64,000 nt of DNA. Source: Bactericera cockerelli (Eukaryota; Arthropoda; Insecta; Hemiptera; Triozidae). The notes under the pieces are model-generated. The model saw only the letters and a list, made by a program, of their open reading frames with translations. It was not told the DNA's origin and did not search any database. Position 1 is the stretch's first letter; each line of letters opens with the position of its first letter. Shown here one piece after another: positions 43,081-54,000 of the stretch. Location of the stretch: NCBI GenBank assembly GCA_024516035.1, contig CM044955.1, positions 13,616,079-13,680,078 on the forward strand, in the 5' to 3' direction. The position numbers and the translations under genes are program-made.

Positions 43081-46000
43081 CAATAAACCTTCATTTAATG
43101 ATTATGCTCACAATTAAGTCAACAAATTGTTAATTGATTCATTTCTCTAGGTATAGTTGTCATAAATAAAATCTTTCAAATTCTTTTTTTTCACTCAACC
43201 TTTTCCTAAACCTATTTCTTTGCGATTTTAAAAACTAATTTTATAATTTATAAATTCGTAAAGTACAGAAAAGTGAGTCAAAATGAAGGTAATAATATTG
43301 GGTCAAGTTTAATCTCTTGTTTGTTTTCACCTCTGCCAGGGACCAGATGATGGAGTGGGTAGAGAGCATCACAGGTAAGCTCCGGGAGATGCGTATTCTC
43401 TCACCCAAAGAGAACCATTACTCCAAGATGCCGGAGCAGAGACCCCCCCTACTCCCCACCCGGGACCCAAACTCCCCCCTACCACTTCCACCCCTGGGAC
43501 CTGCCAGCCTCCTGCCTGGAGTAGAACCAGTCTTGCACTCAGGTAGGAGACAATAATAACAGTAATCTTTAGTGGAAGGTACGCATCAGGCAAGGTTAAT
43601 GCTCTGAGCATTTTCTACCAATAATACCTTCAGAGTCTTATTATGTGGTCACAAACTCAAATAAATGAGGAAAAAATCATGGATTATTGGGTGCGATTCG
43701 AACCAATGGAACCCTGCCCTATCTAGATTAATGAACTACTGCCTTAAATACATTACTACCAATGCATGGTGTGTTGCTAAGTGCTTTGGACAATGCTTAG
43801 GGTCCCTATATTTCTCACAAAAGAAGAAGAAGAAAAAAAAAGACAAGTGGGACTTGTCCATTAAGTTGATGATGAAATTCTTCTGTTATGTTTTTTTGTT
43901 TTTTGTTTTTTTGTTTTTTTTTTTTTAAAATGTCACTTTTCACTGCATGGTCATAAATCATGATGGGATGTTACCCTCCATTTGCTGGAAACTCACAAAC
44001 CAGCTACTCAAATTTACCTCACCCAGCCTGAGAGGGGCCAGGAATAGCCAGCTTTGCAAGTAAGGGTTTCTGATCAGAGACATGATTTATGTGGGCTCTT
44101 GGTATAGAACATTTTTTTCTCCTCGTTTACAGACAGCCATAGTGATCGAAATCATCCAGCTTCGGCAGCATCTGTCTTGTCTCCAGTTCAGATGGGAATG
44201 ATTGCACCCTCCACGGAGTCATCAGAATATACTAGGTAAGCTTTCATAATTATAATATACGTAAGAAATAGCTTAGCATCAGGATAACTTTCGGAAAACA
44301 AAAAAGATTCAATAAAAAAATCGTCATTCTATGTTTATTAAGGGATTGAAATAAATTATTAGGTTTAAGTTAAGTTATCATATTTGTGTCAATCACTTTT
44401 TAGTGATGTCACAACTACTCAAACTCGCTTTACTAAATCCACGCTGAAACCAGGACTTGAACCAGCGACCGTTATCGATCAAGCTACTGAGGTCGATTGA
44501 AATAAATAATTATATCCAGTTTTGAGCAATATTTATGAAAAATAATACTTTTGGAGATTTTATTTTTTACATTTTATATAAAGTAGGTAGTAATAAATAC
44601 GCTGATGTCTGATGACGTCGCCGTTTCATCTTGATTTCTATCAACATTTTAGTTCCTTACATGCATCTCTAAAGTTCAAGGTAAAAAATACCTTCTACAC
44701 ATAATACATAGCTACTCAATTACATATCTATGTCCTTGCACAGGTGAAACTGCAATAATTTTATTTGTTTTCATAGCTAGCTTCTCAATTAGAATTTTTA
44801 TTCCTATCCACAGGGGCTTGCAACGTCTCGTGTCTCGCATATCGTCCCTCAATGACCCCCCCTCTGAACTCCCTCCCCCTCCCTCCTCCCCTTCACCTTC
44901 GTCTTCCTCCCCTCCCCTGTACCCCACAACGTGACTGTGATAGAAGTCAACGCTGCTTCAGACCTTCCCTCCTCCTCTTCCCACCTGCCCAGCAACAATC
45001 AGCAATCCTCAAACCACTCCAACTATTCACAACCATCACATCTCCCACCTCCGTCTTCCTCTCAAAGCAATGTCCCACACCACAATGCAGCAAGTTTGGC
45101 TAACAATCCGATGATCAACCAGCCTGGCACGTCGCGAGAAGACTCTGTGTTCAATTTCGCCTTCGTGAATGAAGCCCTGTCGCCCGCAGGGGAGGAGACT
45201 GAAGTATTCTTCACTCCCCCCGCCACGCCGGGACTACCAGGTTCCATCGCGCGGTTCATAAACCCTTTGAGCGGCCTCACCGCCGGGCCCTGTGATCCCT
45301 TCGCCCCTTTGCCCCCGGGCGGCGCGGGTACCTCAGCAGTAGACCCCTTCGCCCCCCGCCCAGGCAGTGCCGCCCCGCGGGCGACTGACCCATTCGCTCC
45401 TCAGTCAGAGACCAAGGCAGCGGGGACTGAGCTTCCCGGGACAGTATGGGATTGTCGGGAGGAAGACGTGAAACTGTGGAACTGCCGCGAGGGAGAAGTG
45501 AAAGTATGGGACTGTCGAGAGGAAGATTTGCAAGTGTGGGACTGTCGCGAAGACGCGGGCCCAGCGAGGAAGAGTGCTAGTCATGCCGTGTCCGTGTCCA
45601 GTGACTCCCAGATCAACATCGTACCCCCACCGCCCGTTAGACAGCTCTCTCGTGTTGTTCATCCCAGTAAAACACCTCTGCCATCTGTAGAATCAGTTAG
45701 TAAACCAAGGAGTCCTTTACCTGTTCCAGTGAGTTGCTCTTCCATTAGTCAAGTGTCCATCTCCAGTCATCCTGTCGTCTCTGCCAGTAAATCAAGCAAT
45801 GTCAGTTCTCAGGTGAACGTCAAGTCGTCGAGCCATCCAGTGGGCTCGGCCAAACCAGCCACTCATTCCTCGAGCGTCAATGTGATAACTCAAAATGCAA
45901 GTACCACGTGCTTGTCCCTTTCTAATACTCCCTCAAGTGTCTCTGCAACGTCTGGTCTCAGCAGGCCAAGTGTCACATCAAGCCAACCGCCGCACAACAA

Positions 46001-48289
46001 CCGAACAGCTACCAGTGTCTCCATGGCTTCTACTGTGTTGGTTCAACCGCCACCGGTTTCTTCCAACAGTGGCGTGTCTCACCCGCGTGTAAATGCGTCT
46101 TCCCCTGCACCTCCTCCACTGTCTTCCATACCCTCCGCATCGCCCTCCTCTAATGCTAAACCCACCCCACCCCCTCATGCGAATGCTAAACCAATCGCAG
46201 CGGCCCCTCTCTCTAATCCCAAGTCAGTACCTTCCCCTCTCGCTCATCCAAAATCCATTTCTCCTCCTATTATTCTCAACAAAGCAACCCCCTCCTCCCC
46301 CTCTCGTCCTAGAAGGAACTCCACTTCCAATGAAGTACCACCAAGCTGTGACGTCACTAGTAATGGTCACGCCAACTTGTACGAGCATCTGTTTCCTCCG
46401 TCAGATTCTACAACTGGCAGCAACGGGGAGGCCAATAGCACCACCACTAATAACCAGGTTAGTTCTTTATTAGAGACTTTAGGCAGTCAAAGCTAGCGTA
46501 ACGTTAATTGAGCTTTAGACGTTAATTGACGAAAAATTGTTTCAGCACATGCGACCAATTTTTCGAGTCTTCCGTTAATTCAATTACTTTGGAGAAAGTA
46601 AACCTTTGTGCAACATTATATTCCAGTTTCCTCGTTATTGTTTCCACGGAGATGAGTGAATCAGTTTGCCAATCAGTGAGTTGATTTCGCTTAAAAATAG
46701 ATATGGTTGAAAAGAACTTCTCTTCTTTGATAGGTCTAACCTCTTCCTACCCAACCACTATTTTTGTTTTGTAGTGTTATCACCCCAAAGTACATCTAAA
46801 TGCACACTGAGAATGTAATGGTATCTTCCCGAGTCAAGTTTTTTTGTAGTGATAACGCCCCATGTGCATCTAAATGCACAATTAATGTTTACGAGTTTTG
46901 ATAGTCAATGTGAACGAATCCTACACAGAGAAGTTTTTAATCAACACAGATTACTTTTTGTGGTTACATTGGCGCGAACAGTTACAGTAAAAAATTTGCT
47001 TGGGAGGATGGCATTACAAAAAAAAATGTGCATTTCCATGTACATTGGGTAAGAAGAGGGTATATGAATTACCACTTCCAGGTGAAAAGCAGTGCGCGCA
47101 GTCGACCCGTCACGGTGAACCCTCAGCCCAACAGACCTCGGAGGCGCAGCGCGTCGAATTCGGAGACCAGTGGGCACCTGCCCCATGTCCCTGCCGACAG
47201 GATCAGGGCCGTGTCTCAGAGGAGCCAACAGCAGCCCGTGCCTGCCAGACATGTGAGTGCCTTTCTTATGTTTTAGTTGTTGTTGCTCTGTTGTTGTTGT
47301 TGTTAGAGCCGACCTCCGTGGCTCAGTGGTTAAGAGCATTGGTTACTGACCCGGAGGTTGCGGGTTCGAATCCCGGCCGGAGCGGAAATTTCTGACCGAA
47401 ATTTTCTGTTTCCGGAATGGCATGGATGTAAAGGTAAAGTGCCCTGAACTAATGCGACAGCGGTTTCGGGGCACACTTACCTTTTTAAAAAAATTAAATT
47501 AAAAAAAAAAAAGTTGTTGTTGCTGGTAGCCAGCCTGGCTACAGCTGTGGGAGTGTTACAGCTTTAGTTGAAAAGTTGGATCGTTCTGAAGAACATAATT
47601 TTATTGTATGTGCGATCAACCATCATGAGGACTTTTTCTTTAATATAAGTCATTAAAACCTTGGGGAACTGCAAGCTAACTTGCTTGTTAGGGTTGGCTT
47701 TATTTCATAACTAATTATAAGTACAAATTTCATATATAAAGATCATAGAACATTTCAAAGCGTATAAGTAGTAAGAAAAACCAGTACAAATTCCAACAAG
47801 CAAGAATTGGATATAACTTGGGCCTCGTTTATCTGAGGCTCAACATATTATAGTCAAAAGATGCGCTTCGAGCTCCTCTATCTTTTGGCCCCACTTCCAC
47901 CCCCCTATCTCAATTTTACCCCCCCCCCCCTAGGGAGGTTTATGTAAATTGCTCGGCCTCGTTTGTCATTTCACCATAAGCAAGAAGTTGATATAACTCG
48001 GGCCTTGATTATCCGAGGTTCAACATATTATAGTCAACAATTTTTGAAAAGTCTTGTTATCTCTAAGAGCCGTTTCTCTTCCCCAGGCCGGGCCCACGCC
48101 CGCCCTGGCCCCCCCTCAGTCCTCCCCCCCCGACGCCCCCCTAGTCAACCCCTCGCGCCTCACCCTACGGGAGCAGCAGGTGCTGCAGCTGCGCCGGGAG
48201 ATTATGCACCCCGGGGGGGTGAGGCTGCAGCTGAGGAGGAAGGACTGCGTCAACTCCATCGCGCTGGTCGACGCTTTCAACGCGGTCTG
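40658..48289 (+). CDS. PH-domain, DPF-motif adaptor-like protein (3' end not found)
   Basis: Exons: 40658-40759 (the exon itself begins at 40635 after an AG acceptor, so the first 23 bases are 5' UTR), 42277-42497, 43340-43542, 44133-44235, 44814-46457, 47082-47252 and 48087-48289. All donors are GT, and phases agree except inside exon 5. Exons 1-3 encode a PH-like domain (FREIHKNAWLKRLP, KVWVVFCVHDDVDPFLEFY, then the terminal helix WDQMMEWVESITGKL). The rest is low-complexity Pro/Ser with three DPFAP motifs, which in known proteins bind the AP-2 alpha ear, and a WDCRE repeat. The last visible exon has LTLREQQVLQLRREI and an Arg/Lys-rich segment that ends within a Trp codon. Exon 5 contains an apparent single-base loss (44900-44930). 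The role in membrane-linked signalling or endocytosis is inferred. I do not recognise the ortholog. Confidence 0.82.
41296..41570 (+). mobile_element. 5S-rRNA-derived SINE, full length, recent
   Basis: Nearly identical to the copy at 8208 over head and body, with a long pure poly(A) tail. The target-site duplication aaaggtgactt lies at 41283-41293 and 41568-41578. It lies in the first coding intron of the PH-domain gene, in sense orientation. Confidence 0.95.
42851..43018 (-). mobile_element. 5S-derived SINE, decayed
   Basis: Reverse complement of body and head: attaaccccaccaagcctga, gaatagccagcacgatgg, ggtgtattcaacacgccat, tgatgctggc. Confidence 0.75.
43039..43079. repeat. Poly(T) run, ~40 bases
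   Basis: Pure T run in an intron. It is probably the poly(A) tail of a minus-strand retroposed copy or simple expansion. Confidence 0.9.
43565..43745 (-). mobile_element. tRNA-derived SINE
   Basis: Reverse complement of the 16058 family: aggttaatgctctgagcatt, accttcagagtcttattatg, then gtgcgattcgaaccaatgga (B box in reverse). It begins 23 bases after a splice donor of the PH-domain gene. Confidence 0.8.
43925..44062 (-). mobile_element. 5S-SINE body fragment
   Basis: ttttcactgcatggtcataa, gatgggatgttaccctccat, actcacaaaccagctactca and acctcacccagcctgag are the SINE body in reverse. The 5S head is missing. Confidence 0.75.
44380..44505 (-). mobile_element. tRNA-derived SINE fragment
   Basis: tgatgtcacaactactcaaa, ctcgctttactaaatccacg and gaaaccaggacttgaaccag match the copy at 13025-13140. 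Confidence 0.7.
44895..44932 (+). other. Apparent frameshift site in exon 5 of the PH-domain gene
   Basis: The frame set by the upstream exons (GLQRLVSRISSLNDPPSELP) meets TGA at 44932. The next frame is then open without a stop to the donor at 46457, beginning VPHNVTVIEV. The shift equals one missing base and falls in a run of C-rich codons. It may be an assembly error in a homopolymer or a real mutation. Confidence 0.75.
45274..45405 (+). other. Three DPFAP motifs in the PH-domain protein
   Basis: Codes CDPFAPLPPG, VDPFAPRPGS and TDPFAPQSE within about 45 residues. DPF is a known AP-2 alpha-appendage binding motif. Clustering increases avidity in endocytic proteins. Confidence 0.7.
45447..45560 (+). 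repeat. Coding 30-bp tandem repeat (VWDCREEDVK), 3.8 copies
   Basis: Successive decapeptides VWDCREEDVK, LWNCREGEVK, VWDCREEDLQ and VWDCREDAG. The DNA (tgggactgtcgagaggaaga and variants) shows that it arose by tandem duplication. Confidence 0.9.
46458..47081. other. Intron of the PH-domain gene
   Basis: If the donor CAG|gttagt at 46457 is skipped, the frame runs on only to TAG at 46494-46496, adding VSSLLETLGSQS. That could be a short alternative C-terminus. Two related words, ccccatgtgcatctaaatgc and caaagtacatctaaatgcac, lie at about 46790-46880. Confidence 0.45.
47305..47515 (+). mobile_element. tRNA-derived SINE with target-site duplication
   Basis: ctccgtggctcagtggttaa, ggttgcgggttcgaatcccg, then ggtaaagtgccctgaactaa, cgggcacactt-like ending and A-rich tail. 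It is flanked by gttgttgttgttg-type sequence on both sides, consistent with a duplication in a (GTT)n site. The acceptor stem is imperfect, so it is not a functional tRNA gene. Confidence 0.85.
47518..47700 (+). repeat. Interspersed repeat (gtagccagcttggctac family)
   Basis: gtagccagcctggctacagc, gcgatcaaccatcatgagga and gcttgttagggttggct match the 9540 copy. The SINE at 47305 lies at its 5' edge. Confidence 0.75.
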
Positions 48290-48291
48290 GT

Positions 48292-48295
48292 GAGT

Positions 48296-48346
<51 letters not shown>

Positions 48347-48400
48347 CACTTTATTTATTTATTTATTTATTTATTGATTGATTTATTTACACTTTATTTT
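48292..48400. repeat. (TTTA)n microsatellite
   Basis: Begins immediately at the splice donor of the last visible exon of the PH-domain gene and runs about 110 bases with few interruptions. Confidence 0.95.
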
Positions 48401-49790
48401 TTTTACAAAACAATCATCAACACAACAACAAAAAAAGTAACAATAAATTAAAAAAAACAACTTAGAAGTATGTACAAAAAGAAATAAAGATTAATATTAA
48501 TTTTTAATTACAATTGTTTTGTAATCTTTTACTGCCTTTGAGTCACTGCCTTTCCATTCCATTCATAGAGTAGGTAGGCGCCCACAACGAGGACTCTAGA
48601 CCCTGGACCCTAGACCAAAGTCAAGGGTTGGGTGGAAGAGATTGCCATAGGCAATAACCCTGCCCTTTAGTTAGGACGTATGTATATATTTTTTTAATTT
48701 TTTTTCTTGTTTATATTATTAATATTGTCAATTTTTATATTTAATTTTAACATTATTTGTCTGTATATATGTTCTACTAATAAAGAGTTTCTAAATAAAT
48801 AAAATACCCTGGACCATAGTCCCTACACCTAGATATAAGACGATTTTCGGGACTTCGTAGAGGCTGCTTACATTTAATAACATGGTTAGATTATTCCACG
48901 TGGTACCGGGGCTAACCACGATTAGTAAGATACTCGCTTGCCATGCGGAAGGTCCCAGGTTCAAATCCTAAAGCTGATAATAAATACTGTGCTACTCACT
49001 AAACTTGAGTCACCATAACACAAAGAAACCACTGTTGTCAATTAATAAAAAAAAGTATAAAAAGTTGTTGACTTATTTGTTGCTTACATAATATGTTCGC
49101 TTTTCAGTACTTATTTGCAAGTATAAAAGTTTTCGGAAGTAATGTAACGGTAAAGTAAATTAAATCAATTTTAATGATCTCAAATTTAATAACAATTTAA
49201 TACAATTAAAATATATAACATTTACAAATAATTAACAGTTCCTCAGCAAATACTATTCAAGTACTCCTTGGCAAAAACACCACACGACTTTCATTATTTT
49301 AAGTCTCCAGCTCTTACCGTTCTCGAGATATCTTCTTCAAACACAGACACACGGACCAGTGGCCGAAAATAACTTTTTTGGTATCCTGAGGCCATGAAAG
49401 TGAAAAACTGGGTAGGTCAAATTTTCGACGAATACAATACATACTTTCCTTATTATAAGATGAGGAAAGTAAAAATATTTTATACATACTAGTGAATCAC
49501 TTTCATCTTTTAGACAACAGAACACATAATACATGTTTAGGCAGTTTTATGTAGATGAGGAAGCATAGAAGCTATTCTATGGGCTTGAACTGGGTAATTT
49601 TTGCTCGTGATGGGTGAGTGTGCACTGAGCAACCACCTTTTTTTTAATTTGGATTTAACGTAGCTTTTAACTGCATGGTCATGTCACGACGGGTACGTTT
49701 TCATACCTGCTGAATCCAGTAGAAGCTCGAGGGGGGAATGAGTAGAAACATTGCTGATGGTTACCTGGTGCCTGGTGGTTACATTCCTCT
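48401..49790. other. Repeat fragments; no further exon of the PH-domain gene found
   Basis: Contains a SINE tail (gggttgggtggaagagattg, 48620-48800), a head-only SINE (cgcttgccatgcggaaggtc, 48905-48990) and a minus-strand 5S-SINE tail (taacgtagcttttaactgca, 49650-49745). A small inverted word actttccttattataagatg...gaggaaagt lies near 49440. No open frame with splice sites continuing the upstream gene was found. Confidence 0.55.
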
Positions 49791-50055
49791 AAAGCAGTGG
49801 TTCCCAACTCAACTTCCACTGCGACCCACTTTTCTAAATTTCTGAGACCCGCGACCCACCAAATGTGTATTCACCCCTTCCTCTTTCGTAGTTGCTTTTT
49901 TCAATCTTTCTTAATCTAAAATTCTAAAAGGTATTGGTTTGAGAAAAAAAACAACAAAAAATAATTAATCATTTTATTAAGAGGCAAACAATAAAAATTT
50001 ATTAATTGTTAAACATTCTATTAATTAACAAAATTAGGAAAAAAGAAAAAAAAAA

Positions 50056-50305
50056 GTGGGCTGGTGGCTCAGAGGTAGCACTCCTGACTTTGAACCCCGA
50101 GGTTACGAGTTTGATTCCAGCCCTTGGCGGATTTTTCTCAAGAAGAGATTGCCACAGGCAATAACCCCGCCCTTTAGGTAGGACATTATTGTTATTTTCT
50201 TTTCTTTTTTACTTATTTGTTTTGTCATTTGTTTGTTCTTTTTTCTTCTCTCTTTTCTTAATTTTATACTGTTGCCTGTTTGTCCTCCTAATAAAGCTTA
50301 AAAAA
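50056..50305 (+). mobile_element. tRNA-derived SINE (TTGGGTGGAAGAGATTGCC family) inside the hAT element
   Basis: Head ggctggtggctcagaggtag and gttacgagtttgattccagc, tail agagattgccacaggcaata, accccgccctttaggtagga, a T/C-rich stretch, aataaagc and poly(A). This copy links the frequent tail fragments to their tRNA head. Confidence 0.8.
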
Positions 50306-50865
50306 AAAAAAAAAAGAAGGATAATGAGTTAATAAAAAAGTAAATAACGTAAAATAATTTTTAAAAAAGTAGGCTGGTGGAGTCTTTCAATGGGACACAT
50401 TTGGCCGACTGGCCTTCACAAGCTCATTGATTTGAGGTTGTATATTTTTACTCAATGATACACGCATATCACAGGTGGCGTCCAGTCGGTTCCTTTGCTT
50501 AGATTTCAGGGTGAGTAAAGAGGGGAAACCTTGTTCACACATATAGGTTGTCGAAAATAGTACTAAAATTGGAAGGGCAAGATTTCTAATTCTTGAATAT
50601 CCACAAGCTTTGATACAAAATTCTTCTAGGTTGGTAGATTCATAGCAGTCCTTCAGAGAACTATAATTTTGAAGTTCAATAAGTTCTTCTTCGAGATTGC
50701 TTTGTATATCTTTGCACGATATTGAAAATGGATTTCGAACGAGCCGTTTTACTGCGTCTGTGTCATTGATTCATATTAGGTATAATAATTAAGCCCTCGA
50801 AAGTCTAAGGGTACATTTTGTAAACAATTTTTTTTTTTTTTTTCAATAAAGAGCGCCATTGGATT

Positions 50866-50871
50866 TTTATT
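50866..50871 (-). terminator. Candidate poly(A) signal for the glycosyltransferase gene, inside the hAT element
   Basis: AATAAA on the minus strand, about 182 bases after the stop codon at 51053. No AATAAA is present in the ~33 bases before the hAT element begins, so the transcript may use this one. Confidence 0.4.
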
Positions 50872-51052
50872 TAACATTTTTACGAATCAGAAAACTTTTA
50901 AATTTTTTCTGCATAAGAACAAAGACCTTGCGAAGACCCATGAAACCTTCTGGCGACCCACTTGAAACCTTCTCGGACCCATGGGTCGCGACCACCAGTT
51001 GGGAACCACTGCTCTAAAGAGTCTATGTGTAAAATACAAAGACATCATCGTT

Positions 51053-54000
51053 TCACCAGCCAAAACATACCCTAGTTAGATAGAACAAAGCAATGGGTGT
51101 GAACACCACACACGCCGCCACATCTAGCAGATAATACTGAATCACACTCAACCGTTTGGACACGGGGATCAGGTGAGCGCCGCCATGCTTGAGAATGTAG
51201 TTCACCCAGAACACGATCTTGTCCGAGCTTTTCTCCGGAGTGTCACGAAATGCTTCCGAGAGTTTCGCCATACGCTGCTTGTACCTGGGTGAGGGATGAC
51301 ACAGAGATGTATAGGGTCAGAAATGGACACTAACGTAGTTAGTCCACCCACAGGTGGTATCTACCATTACCTAAAAATGGAATTCTTATCCGATTGACTT
51401 TTTTTGGGTGTTATCTGCCATTATTATATTATTATGCTTTTTTGCTGCGAAGTTTTAACGAAGTTGCCCCTCCACAACTGCGTCCCTTATCTGGTAAAAA
51501 TTGTCAAATACTCACCAAAAAAGTACAGCAATCGGAGACGCCGTACAAAAAATCAAGTCAATCGGATAAGAATTCTATTTTTTATATTTTTTAGGTACCA
51601 ACCTCCGGTGGTATATTAATTTAATTTACACATTACTATAGCCCACTATATAAAAAAATTGTGTCGGGCTGTAGGTAAATGATCAAAGGTAAATGCCTGG
51701 GACGCTGAATATGGGGATTTTAGTTATCCTCCCATTTGGGATTTTTACCACATAATAATACGTCTTGGGCTTACTGCTGGAATAATGGGACTTAATAGTC
51801 CTAATCGGGTAGTATAAATAAGGCGATATTATTATTTTACTCACCCATATTGAGGCTGTATCAGCTTGTCCAGGGCCGCCCTAACGCGGGGGGCCGTAAG
51901 CTCATCGTACTCCATCACCACGGCGGCCCCGCGGCCCTCCAGCTTGTGGGCCAGAATGTTCTGGTCCAGGACGAAGGGGATGGCCAGCACGGGCACGGCG
52001 TGGTAGATGGCCTCCTGGGTGCCTGCCTGGCCGCAGTGAGAGATGAACGCCACCGTGTGGTGATGACCTGAACCAAGAGGTGAACTTTTTGTCAAGTCAA
52101 CATGTTAGATAAGTTTGGCTGGGGGACTTAACACATTCAGGGTTTTTTTTTGGTAATATGGCTCAGTGGACCAAACTTCTCTTCTTATTTTGTGTGAAAA
52201 AAGATGTAGGTAGACTCAAACAGCCATAAAAAGTCACCAGATAGATATTTTTCTGGTCCATAAAAACCAAAAAACTTCCACGGACCACGACAACCGAATC
52301 CCCATAAGAAATACACAGTAGCGTGTACACTATAAAGAGTATCGGTTTCTGAAAGTGACAGGGTGAGGTGTACAGCATAGTGTACACGCGGTCCACTGTA
52401 GAAAACACTCGTGCACACTATACTGTGCACGTGGCGCTGAATGTGTTAAACAGGGAAAAGACCAGTATCTTGCTAGAGGAATATAATCAGAGAACGGACC
52501 ACCCCTATCAAGCCAGGCTACCTTGGAGTTTTCCAAGGATTTAATGGCTTAAAAAAGAATAGCCCGCAAGTTCTCACAATGGTTGATCGCACTTAGAAAT
52601 ATGTGGTTCAGAATGAGCCAACTTTTCCTGTTAAGTTGGCTGGAGACCATCACTGCCCCCAGCTGTAGCCAAGCTGTTTACAACAACATCATTAGTTTTA
52701 CATCCGAGAAATTTCCAATATTTGAAATTGTGTTCGTTTTTGTAAAAAATAAAATAGTTTTTGCTCCGATTTCAATTGTTCTGGACGTTTCATAACCTCC
52801 TGAGCAACTTTGGTTTTATGTCTGTCTTTCGGACTGTCTCTCTGTCTGTCTGTTGAAAATATTCCTTAACTCGTAAATTCGGAAACTACTCAACGGATTT
52901 CGATGAGATTTTGTTCACATATAGGAGTCGGTGTGTAGAAGGTCCCATTTTAAATTAATCAACTTCGCACTAGCGGTTCTTGGTGATACAGACCATGCGC
53001 CTGACCACTAATTATTTACTTATACGCTTATATCTCGTGAACGGTACACCCGAATTTGATGAAATTTGTATGTATATGCGTATTACCGTTTTACATAGGC
53101 TATTAATAATCATTTTTAATTAATTATGATTAGAATCCAAAATTTTGGAAAAAAGGTTCAAAAATGAGGTCTACGATACATATATTTTTGTAGAATCTGT
53201 AGTCACCGTGGCAGAGTGAGTTAGCGCGCTGGGCATTGCACGCACGGTGACCTGGGCTCGATCCCCAGCGGGGCAGGAATTTTTCTGCTCTGTACTTGGA
53301 TGTTCGTAGTTACTTGTATGAGTAACGACCTGTGGCGGCATTACCAGAGTAAAAAGAAATTAATGTAATAGAATAATTCGAAATGTAAAGGAGGCTCTTA
53401 GTAATGCTGCGCTACCCACAAAAATTGTGAAGAGGCCTTGTGCTTCACCACAAAGAAATTCGTACATACATATATTTTTGTAGAATCTAGAATGTAGGAA
53501 AAAATTAAATTTTAAGAAGATCGGTTGATTAGGAAACATTGAAAAGTTGAATTGAATTGAATTAAAAAAATTTATTGTTATTTTACCTTTCGGTGTGAAC
53601 AATTTTCTTACTGCTAGATTAAAACTAATTTAGATTAAGACTAAATTAAGACTAATTCTAATTAACTATAATATTTAAAACTCATGCATATTAGGGAGGG
53701 AAGATGGAATGAGGTGAAAATGAGGAGAGACATGGATGAGATGGAAAGAAAAAAAGTGAATATTAGTATGAGTGGTTGTGTGTGTATCCCCTCAAACAAA
53801 AGTTGAAAGAGCGGACACACACTCATCCATGCTGCAAGGGGCGCTAGGAATCAATTGTTCTTTGAGAAAGTCTTACCTAATATATCAGACTGAGGTAGCC
53901 ACCGCGCCAACATCACGTTGTCTGGTTTATCAGCCGGGATCTCCAACTCCCATTTCCAGATCACGCGCTGTTTCATGCCTGCGAAGACCTCGAAGAACAT

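Larger units (their letters stand above)
49795..51011 (-). mobile_element. hAT-family transposon remnant
   Basis: Terminal inverted repeats CAGTGGTTCCCAACT and AGTTGGGAACCACTG are flanked by an exact 8-bp duplication, ctctaaag (49787-49794 and 51012-51019), the hAT hallmark. On the minus strand about 50390-50540 reads FPSLLTLKSKQRNRLDATCD followed by QPQINELVKA. This is the C-terminal part of a ZBED5/SCAND3-type hAT transposase, here a fragment. A SINE is inserted at 50056-50305. The element sits 33 bases downstream of the glycosyltransferase stop codon. Confidence 0.92.

Noticed and set aside
45062..46473. Other-frame ORFs over the Pro/Ser-rich exon (72-126 residues)
   Set aside because: Shadows of the GC-rich coding exon of the PH-domain gene. 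The main frame has splice phases that fit its neighbours.
47310..47385. A functional tRNA gene
   Set aside because: A and B boxes are good but the acceptor stem does not pair cleanly, and it continues into a SINE body with a target-site duplication.
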